This document shows, piece after piece, positions 26,227-34,719 of a stretch of DNA of 55,968 bases (within the stretch, counting starts at the first letter, position 1; each line of letters opens with the position of its first letter). The DNA is from an uncultured Lachnospiraceae bacterium (GTDB lineage: Bacteria; Bacillota; Clostridia; Lachnospirales; Lachnospiraceae). The notes beneath the pieces are model-generated. The model had not been told where the DNA came from, did not search any database, and saw only the letters and a program-made list of their open reading frames with translations. The position numbers and the translations under genes were made by a program. The stretch is taken from contig CAJTYJ010000023.1 in NCBI GenBank assembly GCA_910583895.1, positions 1 to 55,968 on the forward strand. Reading direction: 5' to 3'.

Positions 26227-27047
26227 ACTCTTTCAAGCCCTTTGTTCATGCTTCCGCTCTCAAACCCTTTCAGATCCAGCGTTACATAAGAAAATCCAAG
26301 TTCCGAGAACCTTCTTTGTACCTGTTCATAGGTCTCTTCCCCCATCATCCGCGGAAAGTCTTCCAAAAGCAGTTCAATCCTGGCCAGATTCCCGTGCATC
26401 CGCACCCTTCTCTGTGCAAAACCCAGATCATCCAGATACGCTTCCGCCTCTTCTACCATCCTCATCTTCTGCGGCGTGATCCGCTCCCCATAGACAAAGC
26501 GGGAGGCAAGACAGGCCATGGCAGGCTTTCCCCAGGTGGGAAGTCCAAGTCTTTTTGACATCTCCCGAATTTTTTCTTTGGTAAAACCGCACTCCTTTAA
26601 AGGGCTTACTATCTGCAGCTCCTGAAGAGCCCGAAGTCCCGGACGATAATCTTTCATGTCGTCCACATTGGATCCTTCCATCAGTACCGGAATTCCTTCT
26701 GACCAGGCTGCCTGAAGCATTTTGGAAAAAAGCGTTTTTTTGCACCGGTAGCAGCGGTCCGGCGGATTGTCTGCAAAACCGTCAATGGAAAATTCATCCA
26801 CATCGATCACCTGATGCCGGATTCCCTGATGCCGGCAGAATTTCTTCGCCTCTGAAAGCTCCTTTTTGGGCACTGCCTGCAGACAGACGGTAAGTGCAAG
26901 TACCTGATTTTCCAGGGCTTCCTTGGCCGCATATAACAAAAAGACCGAATCCACCCCGCCGGAGAAGGCAACCGCAGCCTTCCCCTCCGAAGCGATCCGG
27001 TCCTTTAACTGACCGTATTGTCTTTCTAATTCATCTTTATATTTCAT
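26223..27047 (-). CDS. larE: LarE-type ATP-dependent sacrificial sulfur transferase
   Basis: The ATG at 27047 (after AGGAGAAGGATCT) gives 274 residues. The PP-loop reads AVAFSGGVDSVFLLYAAKEAL. Other LarE features are CYRCKKTLFSKM, EGSNVDD and KPAMACLASRF, whose cysteine matches the known sacrificial cysteine. LarE supplies sulfur for the nickel-pincer cofactor of lactate racemase and related enzymes. No larA, larB or larC is in the window, so its partner must be elsewhere or its role differs. It lies 11 bases after the zinc-PLC-like gene. Confidence 0.9.
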   Translation of the reverse strand: MKYKDELERQYGQLKDRIASEGKAAVAFSGGVDSVFLLYAAKEALENQVLALTVCLQAVPKKELSEAKKFCRHQGIRHQVIDVDEFSIDGFADNPPDRCYRCKKTLFSKMLQAAWSEGIPVLMEGSNVDDMKDYRPGLRALQELQIVSPLKECGFTKEKIREMSKRLGLPTWGKPAMACLASRFVYGERITPQKMRMVEEAEAYLDDLGFAQRRVRMHGNLARIELLLEDFPRMMGEETYEQVQRRFSELGFSYVTLDLKGFESGSMNKGLERV

Positions 27048-27058
27048 AGATCCTTCTC

Positions 27059-27637
27059 CTACGCCGCTGACACTGCCGATGACTGATGTACAAGACAGAC
27101 CATCGCTGTCAGCACCTGACGGCATACCCGGGTAATATATTCACAGTCTTCTTCCACACTTCGGAATGTCTTCATGTATTCCCCGTGATTCCGGCGGATA
27201 TAATCCAAAATTTCCTCCACAGTGGAGAGTTCTTCTGTCTCTTTTGAGACAGCATATGCATCTCCTTCCCGGATAAACGAACGAAGCCGAAACTTCAAAT
27301 ATTTTTCATAGATGCAGTGATCCTTCAGACTTCCGGGATAATTGCTGTTGTGCGGAAAAGTAAAATAATCCGCGATATAATGAAAAATCTGCCCCAAATC
27401 AATCATGTAACCCATGGAATCCTCGGATCTTCTGTCTCTTTTTTCCACCAGACAGCGGATCTTCTGCTCCACCAGATCAAAGGTCTCATCATACTCATGG
27501 CGGACTGTCAGAAAAGACGGCCGGCAGTCCGGCAGCAGACTCCCCACATAGAATGCCTTCCACCTGCGTCTTAACACTTCGTCTCCCGCTTCTTTGATCA
27601 GAAAACGCGCCAGCGAAATATGTGACTTTTTCCTCAT
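27059..27637 (-). CDS. Zinc-dependent phospholipase C-like protein
   Basis: 192 residues with the histidine/aspartate pattern of the zinc-dependent PLC/S1-P1 nuclease family. Key stretches are SHISLARFLIKE near the N-terminus, GSLLPDCRPSFLTVRHEYDETFD, LGQIFHYIADYFTFPHN and DHCIYEKYL. There is no signal peptide, so unlike secreted clostridial alpha toxin it is probably cytoplasmic. It should not be read as a toxin. Such proteins are widespread and uncharacterised in Lachnospiraceae. It is the first gene of the larE-tcdA-addB-addA run. Confidence 0.8.
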   Translation of the reverse strand: MRKKSHISLARFLIKEAGDEVLRRRWKAFYVGSLLPDCRPSFLTVRHEYDETFDLVEQKIRCLVEKRDRRSEDSMGYMIDLGQIFHYIADYFTFPHNSNYPGSLKDHCIYEKYLKFRLRSFIREGDAYAVSKETEELSTVEEILDYIRRNHGEYMKTFRSVEEDCEYITRVCRQVLTAMVCLVHQSSAVSAA

Positions 27638-27749
27638 TCGAAATCCTCCATCCTCTCATACCGAATATACACCCAAATCGGCTTTATTGTAGCATATATT
27701 CCTTCAGGATGCACGAACTTTTTTGGATTTCCATGATTTTCCTTTGGAT

Positions 27750-27798
27750 AAGCCCTGCAAAAATCCATCCTTTCCATACGGATTTTTGCAGGGCTTTT
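27750..27798. terminator. Terminator between spoVAD and the zinc-PLC-like gene
   Basis: AAGCCCTGCAAAAATCC pairs perfectly with GGATTTTTGCAGGGCTT over 17 bases with a loop of 13, about 25 bases past the spoVAD stop. The T-run is short on either strand. Confidence 0.6.
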
Positions 27799-27822
27799 GT
27801 CATCACCTCTGTGCTCGCCCCA

Positions 27823-28851
27823 TCAGCAGTGTTCCAGCACTACTCCATGAGCGATCCCCGGGATGGACTGGCCTTCGTTGAAACTGACCTTGGACAGAAG
27901 GGCCCCTGTGGGCACCAAAAGCACCCGTTTCCACTCGCCCCTTGTCAGTTTTGGCAGGATATATGCTGCCAGCGTTGCCGCCGCACAGCCGCAGCCGGAG
28001 CCGCCTGCATGGGTGTCCTGGGTATCCGGATCAAAGATCAGCATGCCACAATCCTCATGGACATTTCCAAGTTCAACTCCCCGCTCCCGCATAAGGTCTT
28101 TCAGGATGGTCTGTCCGATACTGCCCAGATCCCCGGTGATGATCCGGTCATAATCTTCCACTCTTCTTGCAAAATCTCCCAGATGCTGATAGATGGTATC
28201 CGCTGCAGCCGGCGCCATGGCTGCTCCCATGTGCATGGAATCCTTTACCCCGTAGTCCACCACTTTACCCGTGGTGATCCCGGCGACGCATACAGAGGCA
28301 CCATCGGCGAACGCAGACCCGTCGGCGGCAAGGAGAAAGGCTCCGGAGCCTGTGACCGTCCAGGTAGTTGACAAGGGACGCTGCCCGGCATACTCCAGGG
28401 GAAATCGAAACTCCTTTTCTGCGCTGGCAAAATGACTGGAGGTCAGTGCCATGACGCAGTCTGCATACCCCGCGTTTACCGCCATGGACGCAAGACTTAA
28501 GCTCTCCCCGCAGGTAGAACACGCCCCGTACAGCCCAAAGAGCGGAATCTGCAGCTCCATAAGGCCGTAAGAGGTGGCGATCCCCTGGGCCAGCAAATCT
28601 CCGGCAAACAGGTAACGGACCTGTTCCTCATTTACACCGGCTTTTTCCATGGCTTTTCTGGCCGTCTGAAGCTGAAGTTCACTCTCCGCCTCCTCCCATG
28701 TATTTTTCCCAAACTTCGGATCTGTTTCGATCCGGTCAAACAGATGTCCCAAAGGCCCGTCTCCTTCTTTGGTTCCCACGATGGAGGCAGCACCGATGAT
28801 TTTAGGCGGCTGTTCATACTGAAGACTTGCGCGTCCTTTTATCTGATTCAT
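27823..28851 (-). CDS. spoVAD: Stage V sporulation protein AD
   Basis: 342 residues with the thiolase-like fold typical of SpoVAD. Landmarks are IIGAASIVGTKEGDGPLG, LFAGDLLAQGIATSYG, LFGLYGACSTCGESLSLASMAVNAGYADCVMALTSSHFASAEKEFRFPLEY and IITGDLGSIGQTIL. SpoVAD binds dipicolinic acid and is needed for its uptake into the forespore and release at germination. The ATG follows AAGGAGTGTACAGTT. Unlike in most operons it stands alone and is transcribed away from spoVAC. No spoVAE is next to it. Confidence 0.97.
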   Translation of the reverse strand: MNQIKGRASLQYEQPPKIIGAASIVGTKEGDGPLGHLFDRIETDPKFGKNTWEEAESELQLQTARKAMEKAGVNEEQVRYLFAGDLLAQGIATSYGLMELQIPLFGLYGACSTCGESLSLASMAVNAGYADCVMALTSSHFASAEKEFRFPLEYAGQRPLSTTWTVTGSGAFLLAADGSAFADGASVCVAGITTGKVVDYGVKDSMHMGAAMAPAAADTIYQHLGDFARRVEDYDRIITGDLGSIGQTILKDLMRERGVELGNVHEDCGMLIFDPDTQDTHAGGSGCGCAAATLAAYILPKLTRGEWKRVLLVPTGALLSKVSFNEGQSIPGIAHGVVLEHC

Positions 28852-28927
28852 AACTGTACACTCCTTTTTCTGTAATATGCAGTATTTTCCAAAATAACTT
28901 TACCCTCAGTGAACAAGGGGATACACG

Positions 28928-29033
28928 GTTTTGCACCTCAGATTTGCGATTCTGCCGCGTTACTGTCGCTCAGCGTATGTCCAGTACGCTTCGTTTCACT
29001 GCCTTGCAGAATCACAAATCTGAGGCGCAAAAC
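28928..29033. repeat. Long inverted repeat between spoVAD and spoVAC
   Basis: Two 28-base arms (28928-28955 and 29006-29033) match as inverted copies at 26 of 28 positions. A second short stem, AGCGTA/TACGCT at 28972-28990, lies in the loop. The whole could fold into one long hairpin of about 105 bases. No gene is seen in the 385-base gap. It may be a MITE-like element, a bidirectional terminator-like barrier or a structured RNA. The forespore promoters of the two genes must lie on either side. Confidence 0.75.
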
Positions 29034-29174
29034 TCTTTCAGACCCCAAGTACTGTCTTTTTGCAGACCGGAACGCATCGCTGACAGTAAACAATTTTCAG
29101 ACACCTTCTATTGTTCCTGCTCCATAAAAAAATATGTATTTCCCGCTTTTGAAAAAGACTTCCAGATCTGTCTG

Positions 29175-29204
29175 GTATAAAAAAAAAGTTCAGGGAAACG
29201 ATAA
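29175..29204 (+). promoter_or_regulatory. Possible forespore (sigma F/G type) promoter of spoVAC
   Basis: GTATA at 29175-29179 and GGGAAACGATAA around 29193-29204 loosely resemble the sigma F/sigma G pattern, about 33 bases before the spoVAC start. Assignment rests on weak similarity plus known forespore expression of the spoVA genes. Confidence 0.35.
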
Positions 29205-29236
29205 AGAAAAAGAGAAGCAAAAAGGAGTGATCCCCT

Positions 29237-29698
29237 ATGAATGCAAGTGAAGAGCAAAAGCAGCAGTACAATAACTATGTCAAACAGGTTACACCCACTC
29301 ACAATCTGCCTTATGAAATGTTCAAAGCCTTTCTTACCGGTGGTGCTATCTGCCTTCTGGGACAAGTAATCCGCTCGTTCTGTACCCAGATGGGCATGGA
29401 TCCGGACACCGCCGGAGCCTGGTGTTCCATCTTACTGGTTTTCTTAAGCATCCTGCTGACCGGACTGAACATCTATCCTTCCATTGCCAAATGGGGCGGA
29501 GCCGGAGCTTTGGTACCGATCACCGGATTTGCCAACGGAGTGGCGGCGCCGGCTATCGAGTACAAAAAAGAAGGACAAGTCTTCGGCATTGGCAGCAAGA
29601 TCTTTACCATCGCAGGACCGGTAATTCTCTATGGCATCTTTACCAGCTGGGTACTTGGACTGATCTACTGGGCCGGAATCAGCATGGGATGGTGGTAA
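29237..29698 (+). CDS. spoVAC: Stage V sporulation protein AC
   Basis: 153 residues with four hydrophobic segments. The family landmarks are YVKQVTPTHNLPYEMFKAFLTGGAICLLGQ, GLNIYPSIAKWGGAGALVPITGFAN and VAAPAIEYKKEGQVFGIGSKIFTIAGPVILYG. SpoVAC forms the mechanosensitive channel of the inner spore membrane that releases dipicolinate. The start follows AAAAAGGAGTGATCCCCT. It is transcribed divergently from spoVAD, with an inverted repeat in between. Confidence 0.97.
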   Translation: MNASEEQKQQYNNYVKQVTPTHNLPYEMFKAFLTGGAICLLGQVIRSFCTQMGMDPDTAGAWCSILLVFLSILLTGLNIYPSIAKWGGAGALVPITGFANGVAAPAIEYKKEGQVFGIGSKIFTIAGPVILYGIFTSWVLGLIYWAGISMGWW

Positions 29699-29758
29699 CC
29701 AGTCCCGTTCAGAAGCCAATTCCGCCTGTCAAAATGCCTTCCTTTCTTTTACAGTTTA

Positions 29759-29838
29759 TGGTATACTTGAAAAAAAGCATCTCATCCACCGGCTGAAGTG
29801 CAGTCCGGGTTTTGCCAGTGGAATCGAGGCGCTTTTAT
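29759..29838 (+). promoter_or_regulatory. Promoter and structured 5' leader before the chemoreceptor gene
   Basis: An extended -10 box (TGGTATACT, with TATACT at 29762-29767) is followed by a leader that can fold. CCACCGGC (29786-29793) pairs with GCCAGTGG (29814-29821), and an outer pair AAAAGC/GCTTTT encloses them. The T-run after the outer stem is broken (TTTTATTAT), so it may be the spoVAC terminator or a leader RNA. It does not match the c-di-GMP riboswitch consensus I know. Confidence 0.4.
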
Positions 29839-29868
29839 TATGTTAACTGTAAAAGGAGTGAACACAAC

Positions 29869-31869
29869 ATGGCCAGGAAGAAAACGGACTCCCAGGGCCG
29901 GGAGATCAGACAAAGCCTTAACAGGCGGATTTTAAGGAGCACCACCCTCAACATCCTTGTATTAGTTGTCGTATGCTGCCTGATCATGGCATTTTCCATG
30001 CAGTCACTGGCAAACAGCATCCTTCTGGACAGCCTGCAGCCCATGGCACGGCAGTCAGCAAAAACCGTGGAAGCCAATATCCACATGCTGGCAGACCGGA
30101 TGATGACCATCGCCAAAGACCCACGCATGACTGCTGACGACGATGCAGCTGCTGTCTCTAGAGGCCAGGCCGAAGTGCTGGCAGAGGCAGCAGAAATCTA
30201 TGAACTTCACACGATTGCCCTGTATGATCTGGACGGACAGCGGATCCAGGGAATTGACGGTGCACCAGAACGTCTGGAAGAAAGTTTTGCTGCACTTCTT
30301 CGTGAAACAGACAACCTGACAACGGATTCTGCCACCATTTTTCAGGATAAACTTGGCATCAGCATGGGAATGCCGGTAAAAAAAGACGGTGAGACTGTCA
30401 TGTATATCGCTGGGGTCTACAAATACGACACCCTAAACGATGTAATCAGCAGCATCAATCTGGGCAGGCATGGAATGGCATATATGGTCAACCGGCAGGG
30501 CATCGTTACCGGGCACCCGGATCAATCGGTGATCCAGGCAGGAAGCACTCTGGCGCAGCTAAACGGAGGCAATGAAAAGGCCGTGGAGCGTGTGACCACC
30601 GGTGAAACCGGAGCCATTGAATTTCCGGTCAATGGAGAAAATATGCTGGTGGCCTTTTCTCCCATCCGGGGGACTCAGTGGTCTTTGGTGATCCAGATCC
30701 CAAAATCCGACTATAACCATCTGATCAATGCCGCCATGCTGGCAGCGGTGCTAGCCACCCTGGCCGTACTCGCAGTCTCCATCCTGCTGATTCTGCGCCT
30801 GTCCCGGTCCATCTCCCATCCGGTCAGAATCGTGACCGACCGGATGATCGCACTCTCTGACGGCGACCTGCATACAGAAGTGGCACACATTCATTCCGGA
30901 GACGAACTGGAACTGATGACCAGAACCCTCACCGCTACCATAGAACGCGTCAACTGTTACATATCCGATATCCAGCAGGTACTGACCCGGATTGCAGATG
31001 GTAACCTGCAGGCAGATCCTCAGGTGGATTATAAGGGAGATTTCGCCCTGATCCGAACCAGTCTGGGTACCATTATTCAGTCCCTGAACGAGACAATCAC
31101 CGGATTCGGTGCTGCTGCTGCCCGTCTTGCCAGCATGTCCGAGGAGCTGAACGGACAATCGGGTCAGCTGCATGAAGCTTCTCTGGAACAAAATGAAGCA
31201 ACCGAAGCTCTGATACAGGAAGTAACCCATGTAAAGGAACGGCTTGCAAGCGTCACAAAGAGCAGCACCGAGACCCGAAGCAAGACAGAAGAGATCGCCC
31301 AGTGTGTTCAGGAAGCCAACACCCGGATGTCTTCTCTCTCCGGCGCCATGGATGACATCAGCGCAAATGCGCAGGAGATCACCAAGATCGCCAAAGCCAT
31401 CGAAGACATCGCCTTCCAGACCAGCATTCTGGCCATCAATGCATCTGTGGAAGCGGCCCGGGCCGGCAGTGCCGGGAAAGGCTTTGCCGTAGTTGCGGAT
31501 GAGGTCAAACAGCTGGCGTCCAGAAGCGCCGAGGCGGCCGGTAATGCCACAAACATGGTAAACAGTACCATTGCGATCATCCGGACCGGTGTGGAACTGA
31601 CTGCAGACACTGCGGACTCCCTGCAGTCCATCTCTTCTGTCTCGGATCAGATCAACGCAATCTCCGACCATCTGGTGTCTGCCGTACAGAGTCAGGAAAA
31701 AGCTCTGACCATAATGGACGAACGAATTGAAGCCATCTCTGCCATCGCTGACCGGAATCTGAAAAATGCAGAAGGAACAGAACAGTCCAGCGGGCTTTTG
31801 GCCGCAGAAGCAGAATCCCTTCGGGCTCAGGTACATAAATTTGTTTTAAAGGAGGAACGAGATTTATGA
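29869..31869 (+). CDS. Methyl-accepting chemotaxis protein
   Basis: The ATG at 29869 after AAAGGAG gives 666 residues. TM1 is at about 25-47. An extracytoplasmic dCache-like sensor spans about 48-285 (IYELHTIALYDLDGQRIQGIDG, YIAGVYKYDTLNDVISSI, GRHGMAYMVNRQGIVTGHPD). TM2 is at about 288-310, then HAMP, then the signalling domain. Its hairpin tip reads EDIAFQTSILAINASVEAARAGSAGKGFAVVADEVKQLASRSAEAA. There is no C-terminal CheR-docking pentapeptide. No che genes are nearby. The FMN-binding lipoprotein gene overlaps the stop by 4 bases (ATGA), suggesting a shared sensing role. Confidence 0.95.
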   Translation: MARKKTDSQGREIRQSLNRRILRSTTLNILVLVVVCCLIMAFSMQSLANSILLDSLQPMARQSAKTVEANIHMLADRMMTIAKDPRMTADDDAAAVSRGQAEVLAEAAEIYELHTIALYDLDGQRIQGIDGAPERLEESFAALLRETDNLTTDSATIFQDKLGISMGMPVKKDGETVMYIAGVYKYDTLNDVISSINLGRHGMAYMVNRQGIVTGHPDQSVIQAGSTLAQLNGGNEKAVERVTTGETGAIEFPVNGENMLVAFSPIRGTQWSLVIQIPKSDYNHLINAAMLAAVLATLAVLAVSILLILRLSRSISHPVRIVTDRMIALSDGDLHTEVAHIHSGDELELMTRTLTATIERVNCYISDIQQVLTRIADGNLQADPQVDYKGDFALIRTSLGTIIQSLNETITGFGAAAARLASMSEELNGQSGQLHEASLEQNEATEALIQEVTHVKERLASVTKSSTETRSKTEEIAQCVQEANTRMSSLSGAMDDISANAQEITKIAKAIEDIAFQTSILAINASVEAARAGSAGKGFAVVADEVKQLASRSAEAAGNATNMVNSTIAIIRTGVELTADTADSLQSISSVSDQINAISDHLVSAVQSQEKALTIMDERIEAISAIADRNLKNAEGTEQSSGLLAAEAESLRAQVHKFVLKEERDL

Positions 31870-32312
31870 AACGGATGCAGAAACTGATCCTTTTTCTGCT
31901 TTTGATGGCGGTGCTGTCACTGACCGCCTGCGGCAAAGAATCAGGCCTGCAGGACGGATACTATACCGCCCAGGCCGCTGACTTCAGCCACGGCTGGAAA
32001 GAATATATCACCATCATGGTTAAGAGCGGAAGTATCGTCTCTGTGGAATACAACGCTGAAAACGCAAGCGGATTTATCAAAAGCTGGGATAATGCCTATA
32101 TGCAGAACATGCTCCACTCCAATGGCACTTATCCGAATGAATACACCCGTTACTACGCCGGACAGCTTTTGGAGCGGCAGACGGGAGAGGGCATCGACAT
32201 TCTGTCCGGCGCCTCTTCCTCCGGCAGTTCTTTTCAGAAACTGGCCGCTGCCGTACTGGAACAGGCCAGACTGGGCGACTCCGGCATTGCAATCGTTGAC
32301 ACTTCCCACTGA
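31866..32312 (+). CDS. FMN-binding domain lipoprotein
   Basis: 148 residues. The lipoprotein signal peptide ends in LSLTAC, so cysteine 22 would be lipidated. The FMN_bind domain spans about 30-140, with DGYYTAQAADFSHGWKEYITIMVKSGSIVSVEYN and the flavin-attachment-like region DILSGASSSGSSFQKLAAAVL. In family members that carry covalent FMN, a threonine sits in the SGAT motif; here serines take its place, so covalent attachment is uncertain. It is translationally coupled to the chemoreceptor (ATGA). It could present a redox cofactor or ligand to that receptor outside the cell (inference). Confidence 0.85.
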   Translation: MKRMQKLILFLLLMAVLSLTACGKESGLQDGYYTAQAADFSHGWKEYITIMVKSGSIVSVEYNAENASGFIKSWDNAYMQNMLHSNGTYPNEYTRYYAGQLLERQTGEGIDILSGASSSGSSFQKLAAAVLEQARLGDSGIAIVDTSH

Positions 32313-32330
32313 CTCTATACCGGAAAAATA

Positions 32331-32359
32331 TTTACAACAGATCCTATTTTTACTATAAT
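32331..32359 (+). promoter_or_regulatory. Promoter of the FtsA-like gene
   Basis: TTTACA (32331-32336) and TATAAT (32354-32359) are separated by 17 bases, 45 bases before the start codon. This is a strong housekeeping-type promoter. Confidence 0.8.
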
Positions 32360-32403
32360 GGCAGTAGAAATGAATAACGCAGGAACATACAGGAGGGGCG
32401 GTT

Positions 32404-34560
32404 ATGGCGAGAACACAGGCAGGAAGAAAGAAGACGCCGGTCAAGAAGGCGGATGTACTGGCCAGAAGAGTCAAAATACAAGGAAATGACATGATATTTG
32501 CACTGGATATCGGAACACGCAGCATCATCGGCATGGTTGGCATGGTAGAAGAAAATAAGGTGCGCATTATCGCTGTCGAGCGGGAGGATCATGCCGAGCG
32601 GGCTATGATTGACGGTCAGATTGAGAATATTGAGAAAGTATCCCTCCTGGCTGGAAAAATCAAAAAACGGCTGGAAGCAAAAATACACGCCAAACTAAAC
32701 CGTGTGTGTGTGGCGGCGGCAGGTCGTGCCCTTCGCACCAGACGGGCTGATTTTGAGCTGATCCTGCCCGGTACCCAACTCATTGACGACGAAATTATCA
32801 GCCGCCTGGAAGCAGGTGCCATTGGAAAAGCAGAGGAAGCTTTTGATGCGGAAAATGAAGCGCTCAATGATACCAGACGCTTTTATCTGGTCGGCTACAC
32901 CGTATGCCAGTACTATCTGGATCAGTATACCATGTCCAATTTAAAAGACCATCGGGGGCAGCATGTAAAAGTCGATTTAATCGCAACGTTTCTCCCAAGT
33001 GAAGTGGTGGAAAGCCTTTATACCACAATGAACAAAATCGGGCTTGAGGTGGCCAGCATTACCCTGGAGCCCATCGCTGCCATCAATGCAGCCATTCCGG
33101 AAAATCTGCGGCTTTTGAATCTGGCCCTTGTGGACATCGGCGCCGGAACATCCGATATTGCTGCCTGCACAAGCGGAAGTGTGACTGGATATACCATGGC
33201 CACTGTGGCGGGAGATGAAATCACCGAAGCCATCATGAAAGAATATCTGGTAGATTTTGAGACGGCAGAGCGTATAAAGGCACGGATCCCCCTGGAAGAT
33301 GAGCTTACCTTCTCCAACATCCTCGGAATCCAGCAGAGTGTCTCGCAGGCGCAGATCCTGCAAAGCATCCAGCACACCTCCTCCCTTCTGTGCAAGGAGA
33401 TCGCAGATAAGATCCTGGAAATCAACGGCGGAGCTCCCTCTGCGCTGTTCCTGGCAGGCGGAGGAAGCAAGCTTGCCGGATTAAAAGACGAACTTACAAA
33501 AACCTTGGGAATGGACGAATCCCGGGTGGCCATTGCCGGAAATTACTTCCATGCCAGTGCCTATTCCACAGAATTTGACTTGAATAACCCGGAATACGCC
33601 ACCCCCCTGGGCATCGTCATTTCCTCCGGTCTGAATTTGATCAATGACAGTTTCCGGGTTGTGCTAAACGGACGTCCCGCCAAACTGTTCCGGAGCGGAA
33701 GCTTTACGGCTTTGAATCTTCTGATGATGAATGGCTACAGCTTCCGGGATATCATCGGCCGTTCCGGCGCCAATGTAACTGTAACCGTCAACGGACGGCG
33801 GAAAGTCTTCTATGGCACTGCTACTTTGCCGGCCTCCCTTCTGATTAATCAACAAGAAGGAAAGCTCTCCGAAGTCATCCATGCCGGAGACAGCATCGAT
33901 TTTGTACCCGCAGTTCAGGGCATCGCTGCAAGCCCCTGCCTTGGTGACATTGAAGGTGCCGACACCTGTCTTATGATCACTTTGAACGGCGCCCAGGCCT
34001 CTTTAAAGACCCCTTTAAAGAACGGCGACGCTGTCATGATGGATCCTCCTGCTCCCGAAGAACCTGACCGGCATCCCAGCACCGAACCGGAACCGCCGGC
34101 TTCACCGACTGACCGTTCAGATCCTGCCCCGGCATCTCCGTCTGATTCTCACACCTTCGCGCAGGCCGGCAGCCCCTCAGGCGAAACCCCCGCGCAGACA
34201 GACAGCCTGTCCGTCCAGGAGGATCATTCCGAGCCGGATACAAGTATACAGGAAAACTGCGCACCACAGGTCACAGCTCCTCCCAGCGCCGGACCGGCTC
34301 CCTGGCAGGCTGACTCACCGGCACCCCCAAAACCCAAGCAGGAATTTTTGTTCCACCTGAATGACTCCCCTCTGCGCCTGCCCTACAAGCCCGACGGAAG
34401 CCCCTACTACCTGATGGATATGATCGAATACTCCGGTATTGACTTAAAACAGCCCAAAGGCCGTGTCAAACTCACGGTCAACGGCCGCACCGGCATGTTC
34501 CAGCAGGCGCTCTCCAACGGCGACAAGATCTATATCGAGGAAGAGATGGACGCAGAATAG
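32404..34560 (+). CDS. FtsA/PilM-like actin-fold protein with long C-terminal extension
   Basis: 718 residues. The actin-like ATPase core spans about 30-400, with MIFALDIGTRSIIGMVG (phosphate 1), LALVDIGAGTSDIAACTSG (phosphate 2) and ALFLAGGGSKLAGLKD (adenosine motif). The FtsA-type 1C insert contains VCVAAAGRALRTRRADFEL. Beyond it comes a region with three similar beta-rich units built on a V-x-VNGR...NGD-x-I pattern, near residues 455-510, 520-550 and 685-715. A Pro/Ser/Glu/Asp-rich linker of about 95 residues separates the last of these. It lacks the usual FtsA C-terminal amphipathic helix. FtsA itself is about 400-450 residues long, so this is a separate clostridial group, perhaps in envelope or sporulation division. 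The start MARTQAG follows AGGAGGGGCGGTT. Confidence 0.85.
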   Translation: MARTQAGRKKTPVKKADVLARRVKIQGNDMIFALDIGTRSIIGMVGMVEENKVRIIAVEREDHAERAMIDGQIENIEKVSLLAGKIKKRLEAKIHAKLNRVCVAAAGRALRTRRADFELILPGTQLIDDEIISRLEAGAIGKAEEAFDAENEALNDTRRFYLVGYTVCQYYLDQYTMSNLKDHRGQHVKVDLIATFLPSEVVESLYTTMNKIGLEVASITLEPIAAINAAIPENLRLLNLALVDIGAGTSDIAACTSGSVTGYTMATVAGDEITEAIMKEYLVDFETAERIKARIPLEDELTFSNILGIQQSVSQAQILQSIQHTSSLLCKEIADKILEINGGAPSALFLAGGGSKLAGLKDELTKTLGMDESRVAIAGNYFHASAYSTEFDLNNPEYATPLGIVISSGLNLINDSFRVVLNGRPAKLFRSGSFTALNLLMMNGYSFRDIIGRSGANVTVTVNGRRKVFYGTATLPASLLINQQEGKLSEVIHAGDSIDFVPAVQGIAASPCLGDIEGADTCLMITLNGAQASLKTPLKNGDAVMMDPPAPEEPDRHPSTEPEPPASPTDRSDPAPASPSDSHTFAQAGSPSGETPAQTDSLSVQEDHSEPDTSIQENCAPQVTAPPSAGPAPWQADSPAPPKPKQEFLFHLNDSPLRLPYKPDGSPYYLMDMIEYSGIDLKQPKGRVKLTVNGRTGMFQQALSNGDKIYIEEEMDAE

Positions 34561-34627
34561 ATCGACTGCGCCCTTGCGCCGAATGTATGTTCTTATCTTT
34601 GTCAGTCTGCAGAAGGCAGTGATTCCC

Positions 34628-34650
34628 AAATGCCCCGTCCCGGGGCATTT
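34628..34650 (+). terminator. Hairpin after the FtsA-like gene
   Basis: AAATGCCCC pairs perfectly with GGGGCATTT around a 5-base loop, about 70 bases past the stop. The T-tract after it is weak (GCTCATTTAT), so termination may be partial. Confidence 0.5.
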
Positions 34651-34719
34651 GCTCATTTATAGAGTGCCTGTGCCCCACAAATCCAGACTGTGTGTACCAT
34701 CCCAAAGGAGGAATCTTTC

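Noticed and set aside
27059..27637. Zinc-PLC-like gene taken as a secreted toxin
   Set aside because: It has no signal peptide and no C-terminal PLAT domain, and it sits in a housekeeping operon.
29770..29838. c-di-GMP riboswitch before the chemoreceptor
   Set aside because: Key conserved segments of both known c-di-GMP classes are missing; only a generic stem is seen.
30751..31836. Long minus-strand frame opposite the chemoreceptor
   Set aside because: The plus-strand gene has complete family motifs; the opposite frame is a codon-bias shadow.
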